DNA from: an uncultured Ancrocorticia sp.
GTDB lineage: Bacteria > Actinomycetota > Actinomycetes > Actinomycetales > Actinomycetaceae
NCBI GenBank assembly: GCA_905373325.1
Contig: CAJPTB010000157.1
Coordinates: 1 to 5,263 of the forward strand
Reading direction: 5' to 3'
Length of the DNA stretch: 5,263 nt
Positions 1 to 5,263 of the stretch are shown in pieces; position 1 is the first letter of the stretch, and each line of letters begins with the position of its first letter. Under the pieces are notes generated by a model that was not told the origin of the DNA, made no database searches, and was given only the letters and a program-made list of their open reading frames with translations. Position numbers and translations under genes: made by a program.

Positions 1-879
1 GACTACGCGAACGCCGATCTGCCCCTGTGGCCGGCCGACGTCGTCCGCGCCGGCCCCGGCGCCGGGCCTGTCTCCGAACCCATGGGCTCCGGGGGAGGCT
101 CCGGCGATTCCGGGGAAAGCCCCGTCCCGCCCGAGCGCATCGCAATGTGGCGGCGGAGCGCCGACCTTCTCATCCGCGAGCGCGAGGCGGCGTCCCGCCC
201 GGCCGTGCCGGAACGCCCGTACGTCACGGCCACCGACGTCGTCCACCTCAGCGAAGACCCCGCGGCCTTTCTCGCCCAATGGCGCCGGCCGACGCCGCAG
301 CGTCCGAGCCGGGCGGCGCGTACAGGAACCGAGGTGCATTCGCGCATCGCCGAGTTCTACGAGCGCCCCGCCAGGCTCGACATCGACTCGGTCATGGCGC
401 AGGGGGAGCAGCCTGTCGACATGGACGTCCTCACGCGCGAGGAGGAGGCCCGTCTGCTCGAGGCGTTCAAGGCCAGCAGGTGGGCGCGCATGCCGGCGAT
501 CGCCGTTGAGGAGAGCCTTTCGGCGGTGATCGGCGGGCGCGTTGTGCGGTGCACGATCGACGCCGTCCTCGACACCTCCGCCGAGCCGGGCCTTTCGGCG
601 GCGACGATCGTCGACTGGAAGACGGGGAGGCGACCCGACGGGGAAGCCTTGGCCTCCCGGGAGCTGCAGCTTGCGATCTATCGGCTGGCCTGGGCCCGCG
701 CCCACGGGCGGGACATAGCGGACGTCGGCGCATGCTTCGTCTATCTGCGAGAGCCGGAAGGAAGGCAGACGCTCGCTGCGGCCAAACTGACGGAAGAGGA
801 GGTGGCCAGGCGCATCGAGGATTCGCTCGCCGCGGGCATGGAAGCCGGAGTCGGCCTGTGGCGGCCCGCCGGAGAGTGA
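1..879 (+). CDS. AdnB-like UvrD/REP-family helicase-nuclease, C-terminal part (5' end outside window)
   Basis: The frame is open from the first base to TGA at 877-879, giving 292 visible residues; the helicase motor lies upstream of the window. A Gly/Ser/Pro-rich linker (residues about 16-43) leads into a RecB-type PD-(D/E)XK nuclease domain (residues about 75-285). Its motifs are all present: GTEVH with His113, the acidic residue Asp187 in CTIDAVL, Asp205 and Lys207 in VDWKTG, and Gln223/Tyr227 in QLAIY. I see no cysteine cluster of the Fe-S type in this domain, which fits AdnB better than AdnA. By family knowledge such proteins pair with a second subunit to unwind and resect double-strand DNA ends in actinobacteria. 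The gene converges on the phosphotransferase with a 54-bp gap in which I see no clear U-tract terminator. The family is clear; the AdnB assignment is an inference because the motor domain is missing. Confidence 0.88.
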   Translation, partial: DYANADLPLWPADVVRAGPGAGPVSEPMGSGGGSGDSGESPVPPERIAMWRRSADLLIREREAASRPAVPERPYVTATDVVHLSEDPAAFLAQWRRPTPQRPSRAARTGTEVHSRIAEFYERPARLDIDSVMAQGEQPVDMDVLTREEEARLLEAFKASRWARMPAIAVEESLSAVIGGRVVRCTIDAVLDTSAEPGLSAATIVDWKTGRRPDGEALASRELQLAIYRLAWARAHGRDIADVGACFVYLREPEGRQTLAAAKLTEEEVARRIEDSLAAGMEAGVGLWRPAGE

Positions 880-933
880 GCCTGCGGCGGCCTGTTTGAA
901 ATCTTTCCGCGGCGGCTTGGGATCTGCGCCGGT

Positions 934-1845
934 TTAAGATTCGGCCTCGGCGACCTGCTTGGACAGGTCGTCGAGCATGCTTCGCGCCTCTTTCTGGATT
1001 GACTCGTTGTTTGTGCGCACACCGTGCATGAGCCACCTGGGGATGGCCAGTTCCGACATGAGCAGCATGCGCGAGTACATCGCGTCGTCGATGCCCGTGC
1101 CGCGCGTGTGCTCGTAGGCGTCGATGACGGCTGCGTAGACGCTCTCTTCCAGGGAGAGGAAGGGGGCGAGGTCCATCGCCGGGTCGGCCACCTTCGCCTC
1201 GCCGAAGCCCGTGACGGTGGCTATTCCGCCGTCGGACCACAGGAAGTTCTCGGCGTCGATGTCGCCGTGGACTACGGTCGGCTCGAATTTCCAATTCGAG
1301 GACTTTTCCAGAGCGTCCTCCCAGCGTTCAAGGAGGTTGAGGGGGAGGGAGCTCGCCTCGTCGACGTCGGTGAGCTCGGTGAACAGCCGCATGCGCCAGT
1401 CGGTCGCGCTGTAGACGGGAAGGCCGGCGTCGGCGACGACGTCGTGCGAAAGCGAGTGGATGGAGGCGATGACCCGCCCGATTTCGCGGGCTTGGTCGCG
1501 CCCGATGTCCTCCCAGTCGATCGCCGTTCCGAAAGGCTGCGGGCACACGACGGCCCGCCCTCCGGTCGCCGCGTGGACGAAGCCGGCGGGGCGGAGGATG
1601 TCGAAGGGAAGGTTGCCGCGCCGCAGCTCCTGGAGGAGGTTGGGCGCGAGGGCCGCCTCGGCTTCGATGATCGTCGCAGCGTGCGAGTTCTTCGGACATT
1701 TGACCATCCAGTGGCGTCCGTGCGCGTCGAGCACTCCGCCCGAGACGTAGTCGTCCGTGTTGACGAAGGGCGGCCGCGTGCTCACGGCTTCCAAGCCGTC
1801 GATCGCCGCAACGGCGAGGGCTGCGAGATACAGAGAATTGCTCAC
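934..1845 (-). CDS. Macrolide-2'-phosphotransferase-like (APH/Mph superfamily) kinase, 303 aa
   Basis: The protein has the APH-type kinase layout. N-lobe Lys49 lies in WMVKCP, with a glutamate candidate at 61 or 63. The catalytic loop VVHGDIDAEN (Asp195, Asn200) follows, then EAKVADPAMD (Asp221, Asp225). The segment around EAKVADP resembles Mph macrolide kinases more than aminoglycoside kinases. The metal-binding Asp expected four residues before EAKV is Gly213 (TGFGEAKV). Length matches the family. The GTG start at 1845 is chosen because the family begins close to SNSLYLAALA and because a -10-like hexamer lies exactly 6 nt upstream. The gene ends with TAA, convergent with the helicase. Homologous kinases near UvrD/AdnB-type genes are, to my knowledge, ordinary chromosomal genes in actinobacteria, so an acquired resistance gene is not implied. 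The true substrate is unknown; a drug, an amino sugar or another small alcohol are all possible. Confidence 0.85.
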   Translation of the reverse strand: MSNSLYLAALAVAAIDGLEAVSTRPPFVNTDDYVSGGVLDAHGRHWMVKCPKNSHAATIIEAEAALAPNLLQELRRGNLPFDILRPAGFVHAATGGRAVVCPQPFGTAIDWEDIGRDQAREIGRVIASIHSLSHDVVADAGLPVYSATDWRMRLFTELTDVDEASSLPLNLLERWEDALEKSSNWKFEPTVVHGDIDAENFLWSDGGIATVTGFGEAKVADPAMDLAPFLSLEESVYAAVIDAYEHTRGTGIDDAMYSRMLLMSELAIPRWLMHGVRTNNESIQKEARSMLDDLSKQVAEAES

Positions 1846-1851
1846 GTTGTT

Positions 1852-1857
1852 AACCTA
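1852..1857 (-). promoter_or_regulatory. Candidate -10 box for leaderless phosphotransferase transcript
   Basis: On the minus strand the sequence reads TAGGTT, then six bases (AACAAC), then the GTG start codon. A TAnnnT box followed by 6 nt places the transcription start on the G of GTG, the geometry of actinobacterial leaderless mRNAs. No good Shine-Dalgarno sequence precedes the start, which supports this reading. No TTGACA-like -35 box was seen at 16-18 bp. Confidence 0.45.
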
Positions 1858-1881
1858 CGTCGTTTCGATGGCCTATGCCTC

Positions 1882-1910
1882 TTTACACACCGCTTTGGGT
1901 ACCGTACCTT
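1882..1910 (+). promoter_or_regulatory. Candidate sigma-70 type promoter TTTACA-N17-TACCTT, reading right
   Basis: The -35-like TTTACA (1882-1887, one mismatch to TTGACA) and the -10-like TACCTT (1905-1910) are separated by exactly 17 bp. The predicted start is A at about 1917. The 5-1-5 inverted repeat GGTAC-C-GTACC (1898-1908) overlaps the -10 box and could be an operator. A transcript from here would begin just before the two DnaA boxes and run toward prfB. It is divergent from the phosphotransferase promoter. Confidence 0.4.
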
Positions 1911-1924
1911 CTCGGCAACCGGAT

Positions 1925-1954
1925 TTATCCACATGTGAAGGGTGTTTATCCACA
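1925..1954 (+). promoter_or_regulatory. Two perfect DnaA boxes (TTATCCACA), spaced 21 bp
   Basis: TTATCCACA occurs at 1925-1933 and again at 1946-1954, in the same orientation and 21 bp apart, which is two helical turns. Both extend to the same 10-mer TTTATCCACA, and each is followed within three bases by TGTGAA. This is the consensus DnaA-binding site. The pair lies between two divergent promoters, about 8-38 nt into the predicted rightward transcript and about 80-110 bp upstream of the phosphotransferase start. DnaA control of one or both promoters, or DnaA titration, is plausible. An origin is unlikely because no dnaA, dnaN or larger box cluster is visible. Confidence 0.55.
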
Positions 1955-2009
1955 GGGTGTGAATGGCGGCCGACGGCCTGTTTTCGCCGCGTCTAGTCTG
2001 CGAATTGTA

Positions 2010-2362
2010 AAGGCGATCCGCGACGTCGAAGCGAAAGCGTGCGCATCGGCGCGAAGGCCTCGATCCGCACGGGAGGCCGGAGGCCTGAATCGGATCCTCG
2101 GTGAGTCGATCGCCGAGGACGAACGGCTTGCTGCGCGCAGCGCGGCAGAGGCCATCGACGACGTCGTCCCGGTCGAGCGCGCTCTGCGCGCCGAGATCGG
2201 CGGAATGGGAATCCGGGTCGGCGAACCCGCGGGCCGGGCGGCATCGCCGTGACGCTCGAAACGGATGTCCGCCTGCCCCTGTCCATCGACGGCTTCGGGC
2301 CGCGATCCGTGCGCATCGGCGCGACGAGCTCGGCCAAACTGCGGGCAATCGAAGCGCCATGA
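2010..2362 (+). pseudogene. Unrecognised coding-like remnant with a frame change at 2249-2252
   Basis: No intact gene is recognised here, but the base pattern is coding-like. The frame ending at TGA 2250-2252 shows high GC at positions 1 and 3 and low GC at position 2 from about 2085, and would read GLNRILGESIAEDERLAARS and onward. At GTGA (2249-2252) the coding signal moves to another frame, beginning VTLETDVRLPLSIDGFGPRS and stopping at 2360-2362, 37 codons later. Neither piece has a convincing ribosome binding site or a domain I can name. It may be a frameshifted 3' remnant of a longer gene, or two small coupled genes. The Ala-rich stretch followed by alternating beta-type segments loosely recalls the tail of TadE/TadG-type pilus proteins, whose genes can precede prfB in some actinobacteria. 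That link is speculative, and no N-terminal membrane segment is present. Confidence 0.35.
2039..2324 (+). repeat. Direct repeat GTGCGCATCGGCGCGA, copies at 2039-2054 and 2309-2324
   Basis: The 16-bp match is perfect and the copies are 270 bp apart, a multiple of three. Extending the match to 27 bp (2036-2062 and 2306-2332) keeps 22 identical bases. In the shared frame both encode similar peptides, SVRIGAKAS and SVRIGATSS. This is more than a chance GC-rich match and suggests an old duplication inside the remnant region. Confidence 0.6.
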
Positions 2363-2376
2363 GGTAGCCTTGGGCC
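2361..2376 (+). promoter_or_regulatory. prfB: prfB start region: GAGGT and overlapping -10-like TAGCCT
   Basis: GAGGT (2361-2365) lies 11 nt before the GTG start, a long but possible Shine-Dalgarno spacing. Overlapping it, TAGCCT (2365-2370) fits TAnnnT and is followed by exactly six bases before GTG at 2377. That is the same geometry as at the phosphotransferase, so a leaderless prfB transcript is possible. No -35 box is evident. Confidence 0.4.
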
Positions 2377-3513
2377 GTGGCAACCGATCATCAGGCAGAA
2401 ATCGAAGCTCTGCGAAAGACCTTCCAGCAGATCTCCTCCGTGTCGAATCCGGAGGGGCTGCGCGAGCGCATCGCCGAGCTGACGGAGGCGTCGGCGGCTC
2501 CCGACCTTTGGGACGACCAAGACAAGGCCCAATCCGTCACGTCCAAGCTTTCGCACGCCCAGGCCGAACTGGACAAAATCAATGCCATGTCCGCCGCGTT
2601 GGACGACCTTGAGGCTCTCAAAGAGATGGCCGACGAGGAGGCCGGCTCCGACCCTGAGACGGCCGCGGAGCTCTATTCGGACCTTGAGCGCGAGCTCGGA
2701 CAAGTCGGCGCCGACATGTCCGAGTTGGAGATCCGCACGCTGCTGTCCGGCAAGTACGATGAGCGCGAGGCCGTCGTGACGATACGTTCGGGGGCAGGAG
2801 GGGTCGACGCCGCCGATTTCGCCCAGATCCTCCAGCGCATGTACCTGCGCTGGGCCGAGCGCCGCGGCTACAGCGCCAAGGTGCTCGACACGTCGTACGC
2901 CGAGGAGGCCGGGATTAAATCGACGACCTTCGAGGTCGGCGCACCCTACGCTTACGGAACTCTGTCCGTCGAAGCCGGAACGCACCGCCTCGTGCGCATC
3001 AGCCCCTTCGACAACCAGGGGAGGCGCCAAACCTCCTTCGCCGCCGTCGAGGTCATTCCTCTCATTGAACAGACCGACCACATCGACGTTCCCGAAGCCG
3101 ACATCCGCGTCGACGTCTTTCGCTCGTCGGGGCCGGGCGGGCAGTCCGTCAACACCACGGATTCCGCGGTCCGCATCACCCACATTCCGACCGGGATCGT
3201 CGTCTCGATGCAGGATGAGAAGTCCCAGATCCAAAACAGGGCCGCTGCGATGCGAGTGCTCCAATCCCGCCTTCTGCTCCTGAAACAGGAGGAGGAAGCC
3301 CGCGAGAAGAAGGAGCTCGCCGGAGACATCAAGGCCTCGTGGGGGGATCAGATGCGTTCGTACGTGCTCCAGCCTTACCAGATGGTCAAAGACCTGCGGA
3401 CGGGATACGAGGCGGGCAACCCCGAGGCCGTGTTCGACGGCGACATCGACGGCTTCATCGACGCCGGCATCCGATGGCGGGCGACGGGCGTCAAGGCCGG
3501 CGAAGGAGAGTGA
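2377..3513 (+). CDS. prfB: Peptide chain release factor 2 (RF2)
   Basis: RF2 is a class I release factor that recognises UAA and UGA in the ribosomal A site and triggers hydrolysis of peptidyl-tRNA. The 378 residues cover the whole family length. An N-terminal helical domain carries the conserved APDLWDD segment (41-47). The RF2-specific stop-codon tripeptide SPF is at 209-211, in [11 protein letters not shown]. The catalytic GGQ is at 254-256, in [20 protein letters not shown]; Gln256 is the residue methylated in this family. The GTG start at 2377 gives the expected N-terminus. The frame is continuous through the region where many bacteria have an in-frame UGA and +1 frameshift, so autoregulation by recoding is absent here. 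The gene itself ends in UGA, a codon its own product reads. It precedes ftsE-ftsX, a common actinobacterial order, but with a 294-bp gap. Confidence 0.97.
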   Translation: MATDHQAEIEALRKTFQQISSVSNPEGLRERIAELTEASAAPDLWDDQDKAQSVTSKLSHAQAELDKINAMSAALDDLEALKEMADEEAGSDPETAAELYSDLERELGQVGADMSELEIRTLLSGKYDEREAVVTIRSGAGGVDAADFAQILQRMYLRWAERRGYSAKVLDTSYAEEAGIKSTTFEVGAPYAYGTLSVEAGTHRLVRISPFDNQGRRQTSFAAVEVIPLIEQTDHIDVPEADIRVDVFRSSGPGGQSVNTTDSAVRITHIPTGIVVSMQDEKSQIQNRAAAMRVLQSRLLLLKQEEEAREKKELAGDIKASWGDQMRSYVLQPYQMVKDLRTGYEAGNPEAVFDGDIDGFIDAGIRWRATGVKAGEGE

Positions 3514-3739
3514 CGACGGCGCCGGCCCTCAACCGGCAGGCGCTTGCAGGCAGCCCGGCGAGCCGAGAGCTTTCCAATTCGGCAGAGAGGCTCGGCCGGC
3601 AAAACCGGGAAAAGAAAAGCTTAGGGGTGGCCGCCAAAAGAGGGCTCAGGGCTCGGACGGCAAAGGGGGGCCCGGCCGACGAGAGCAGGTTCCGTCCGGA
3701 GGCGGTCTTCGCCCGGATTTCGACGTCGTCGGCGCGCCT
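3514..3739 (+). other. Non-coding gap between prfB and the ftsE leader
   Basis: I see no gene here. The middle part is purine-rich on the plus strand (about 3600-3670, including GGGAAAAGAAAAG and the tandem heptamers GGGCTCA/GGGCTCG at 3642-3655). GCCGAG (3562-3567) can pair with CTCGGC (3591-3596). No convincing -35/-10 pair was found, so it is unclear whether ftsE has its own promoter or depends on readthrough from prfB. Confidence 0.5.
3518..3544 (+). terminator. Weak candidate hairpin just after prfB
   Basis: Two alternative stems overlap here. One is GCCGG (3521-3525) with CCGGC (3533-3537) around a 7-nt loop. The other is GCGCC (3519-3523) with GGCGC (3539-3543). It starts 5 nt after the prfB stop, but no U-tract follows. 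It could be a U-less terminator or simply GC-rich chance pairing. Confidence 0.25.
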
Positions 3740-3807
3740 AGGAGAGAAACCGCCCGTTGATGCGTAAGGTCTATGCGACCCATGGCGTTATCAATTCGGC
3801 GGTTTTT
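3740..3807 (+). promoter_or_regulatory. ftsE: Structured ftsE leader: AGGAG, long hairpin, then the ATG
   Basis: AGGAG (3740-3744) is a strong Shine-Dalgarno core but lies 63 nt from the family-consistent ATG at 3808. The intervening 63 nt can fold almost completely. AGAAACCGCC (3745-3754) pairs with GGCGGTTTTT (3798-3807) over 10 pairs with one G-U. TTGAT (3757-3761) pairs with ATCAA (3790-3794). GGTC (3768-3771) pairs with GACC (3777-3780) around a 5-nt loop. The outer 3' arm GGCGG followed by TTTTT also looks like an intrinsic terminator. The fold would put the AGGAG next to the ATG. Alternatively AGGAG serves TTG 3757 or ATG 3760 in the same frame, giving a longer FtsE. Confidence 0.5.
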
Positions 3808-4500
3808 ATGATCACATTCGACAAGGTGACGAAGCTCTACCAAAGAGGCGCTCACCCTGCCCTCGACGATGTCAGCATCGACGTCGAGCGCGGAGAGTTC
3901 GTCTTCCTCGTGGGCCCCTCGGGCTCCGGAAAGTCCACGATGCTTTCGCTCATCCTCGCGGAGGAGCGCCCCACGTCCGGCCGCGTCCACGTTCTCGGAA
4001 AAGACCTGTCGAAAGTCTCCCAGCGCCGCGTGCCTCTGCTGCGCCGCCAGATCGGCGCCGTTTTTCAAGATTTCCGCCTGCTCGGCGACAAGAACGCCTA
4101 CGAGAACGTCATGCTTGCGCTTCAGGTCATCGGCGCGCCGCGCCACAGGATCAAAACCGAAGTGCCCGAGGTCATCGAAATGGTCGGCCTCGAAGGCAAG
4201 GAGAAGCGCTACATGACCGAGCTTTCGGGCGGCGAGCGCCAGCGCGTCGCGATCGCCCGGGCCATGGTCAACAGGCCGCAGGTGCTTCTGGCCGACGAGC
4301 CCACCGGAAACCTCGACCTCGAAACGGGGATGTCCATCATGCGGCTGCTTGACCGCATCAACCGTTCGGGCACGACGGTGGTCATGGCTACCCACGATCA
4401 GAGCATCGTCAATCAGCTGCGCAAGCGCGTCGTCGAACTCAAAGACGGAATGGTCGTCAGGGACGAGGCGCGCGGAGTCTACGGAGGTGAAAAGCCGTGA
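3808..4500 (+). CDS. ftsE: Cell division ATP-binding protein FtsE
   Basis: FtsE is the cytoplasmic ATPase of the FtsEX complex, which transmits ATP hydrolysis through FtsX to peptidoglycan hydrolases at the division site. Every ABC motif is present in the 230-residue product: Walker [10 protein letters not shown] (36-44), Q-loop Gln87 in VFQDFRLL, signature LSGGE (139-143), Walker B VLLADE (159-164, Glu164 catalytic), D-loop NLD (168-170) and H-loop His196. ATG 3808 is chosen because the family begins with MI-x-F-x-x-VTK and is about 229 residues long; in-frame TTG 3757 and ATG 3760 would add 16-17 residues with no family counterpart. Only weak GGCGG lies directly before 3808, so initiation may depend on the structured leader. 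The stop codon overlaps the ftsX start. Confidence 0.96.
   Translation: MITFDKVTKLYQRGAHPALDDVSIDVERGEFVFLVGPSGSGKSTMLSLILAEERPTSGRVHVLGKDLSKVSQRRVPLLRRQIGAVFQDFRLLGDKNAYENVMLALQVIGAPRHRIKTEVPEVIEMVGLEGKEKRYMTELSGGERQRVAIARAMVNRPQVLLADEPTGNLDLETGMSIMRLLDRINRSGTTVVMATHDQSIVNQLRKRVVELKDGMVVRDEARGVYGGEKP
4483..4488 (+). promoter_or_regulatory. ftsX: Strong ribosome binding site of ftsX inside ftsE
   Basis: GGAGGT lies 8 nt before the GTG start of ftsX, within the last codons of ftsE. It is close to a perfect Shine-Dalgarno match at ideal spacing and fixes the ftsX start at 4497. Confidence 0.8.
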
Positions 4501-5263
4501 GGCTGCGTTTCATCAGCACCCAAACCCTCAAGGGTCTGTGGTCGAATCGGGCAATGGCGGTCTCGGTCATGCTCGTCACCTTAGTCTCCCTCCTGTTCAT
4601 CGGGTCGGCGTCGCTGCTGCAAAAGCAGATCGGCGTGGTCCGCGACCAATGGCTCTCCGACCTTGAAATCTCCGTCTTCATGTGCCCGGCCAACTCCAAC
4701 AAGGCCGGCTGCGCCGACGGAGAGGCGACCGACAAGCAGATCGCGGCCATCCGCAAGGAGCTCACGGACGGCCAGCTGTCCAAGTACGTCGAGAAGTTCA
4801 GGTTCGAGACGAAGGGCCAAGCGCTCGAAAACTACCGCAAGCAGATGAAGGGATCGGGCTTTGAGGACGGTGTGACGAAGGAGGACATGCAGGTCTCCTT
4901 CCGCATCAAGCTCACCGACCCGAGCGACTACAAGAAAGTCACCGAGACTCTGACCGGGCGCCCGGGAGTGGAGACGGTCGAAGACCAGTCTCAGCAGGTC
5001 GATCCGCTCATCAGGGTCCTCGACAGGCTCAGCTATGTCTCCGCGGGCCTCGCGGTGGTCATGGTGGTCGTAGCCTTGCTCCTCATACCCACGACCATCC
5101 GTCTGTCGGCTATGTCCAGGCGCGACGAAACCGAGATCATGCGGTACGTCGGCGCATCGAATTTCTTCATAGAGCTGCCGTTCATATTGGAGGGAGCGGC
5201 AGCCGCACTCATAGGATCGCTTTTGGCGGTAGGAGGCCTGTGGGCGGCCGTCGTCTACTTTAT
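4497..5263 (+). CDS. ftsX: Cell division protein FtsX, partial (3' end outside window)
   Basis: FtsX is the membrane subunit of FtsEX; its extracellular loop activates peptidoglycan hydrolases (RipC in mycobacteria). The frame is open from GTG 4497 to the window end, 255 residues of an expected 300 or so, so the last membrane segment is cut off. After a short cytoplasmic start comes TM1 (about 20-41), then a large extracellular domain (about 42-180) with Cys63 and Cys72, which may form a disulfide. TM2 (about 181-201) follows, then the conserved cytoplasmic stretch with [16 protein letters not shown] (207-222), then TM3 starting near 228. The start overlaps the ftsE stop as GTGA, and with the strong ribosome binding site this implies coupled translation and matched subunit levels. 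I see no frame break. Confidence 0.95.
   Translation, partial: MRLRFISTQTLKGLWSNRAMAVSVMLVTLVSLLFIGSASLLQKQIGVVRDQWLSDLEISVFMCPANSNKAGCADGEATDKQIAAIRKELTDGQLSKYVEKFRFETKGQALENYRKQMKGSGFEDGVTKEDMQVSFRIKLTDPSDYKKVTETLTGRPGVETVEDQSQQVDPLIRVLDRLSYVSAGLAVVMVVVALLLIPTTIRLSAMSRRDETEIMRYVGASNFFIELPFILEGAAAALIGSLLAVGGLWAAVVYF

Noticed and set aside
880..933. A bidirectional terminator between the convergent helicase and kinase genes
   Set aside because: The repeated GCGGCGG words are direct, not inverted, and no stem with a following T-run could be drawn.
934..1845. An acquired antibiotic resistance gene
   Set aside because: Codon use resembles the neighbours, no mobile element or repeat flanks it, and similar kinases are ordinary chromosomal genes in actinobacteria.
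1925..1954. Chromosomal or plasmid replication origin at the DnaA boxes
   Set aside because: Only two boxes are present, with no convincing AT-rich unwinding region, no further good boxes and no dnaA, dnaN, parAB or rep gene nearby.
1842..2383. Long minus-strand open frames across the gap upstream of prfB
   Set aside because: Their Arg/Ser/Pro/Ala-rich translations are typical of antisense frames in GC-rich DNA. They run through the promoter and DnaA-box zone and match no family I know.
2440..2515. A programmed +1 frameshift site in prfB (GGAGGGG at 2451-2457; CTTTGG near 2506)
   Set aside because: The frame is continuous with no in-frame UGA. The G-rich stretch lies downstream, not upstream, of the position that aligns with the E. 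coli frameshift, and CTTTGG simply encodes the conserved Leu-Trp of PDLW.
3339..3767. An open frame overlapping the end of prfB and running through the gap
   Set aside because: Half of it is a shifted reading of prfB. The rest lacks a coding pattern and a ribosome binding site of its own.

Overview
The window is GC-rich, has GTG starts, strong GC bias at third codon positions and the gene order prfB-ftsE-ftsX. This points to a high-GC Gram-positive (Actinobacteria), plausibly near Actinomycetaceae or Micrococcales. The lineage is inferred from gene content and protein style, not from a marker gene.

Layout. (1) 1-879 (+): the C-terminal end of a large UvrD/RecB-type helicase-nuclease (AdnB-like), with an intact PD-(D/E)XK nuclease domain. 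(2) 934-1845 (-): a convergent gene for a macrolide-2'-phosphotransferase-like small-molecule kinase with an unusual Gly in place of the second metal-binding Asp. (3) 1846-2376: about 530 bp without a recognisable intact gene. It holds a divergent promoter zone, two perfect helically phased DnaA boxes, and a coding-like but unrecognised stretch that changes reading frame at a GTGA junction and looks like a decayed gene. (4) 2377-3513 (+): prfB, peptide chain release factor 2, with no programmed frameshift. (5) 3514-3807: a non-coding gap ending in a long hairpin that sits between a strong AGGAG and the ftsE start codon. (6) 3808-4500 ftsE and 4497-5263 ftsX (cut by the window end), overlapping by 4 bp and translationally coupled.

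How the genes work together. FtsE (ATPase) and FtsX (membrane subunit) form the ABC-like complex that controls peptidoglycan hydrolases at division. prfB ends translation at UAA and UGA. The helicase-nuclease processes double-strand breaks. These are core functions. The less ordinary content lies in the two gaps: the DnaA-box/promoter region with its gene remnant, and the structured ftsE leader. No mobile element, CRISPR array, tRNA or rRNA was seen.
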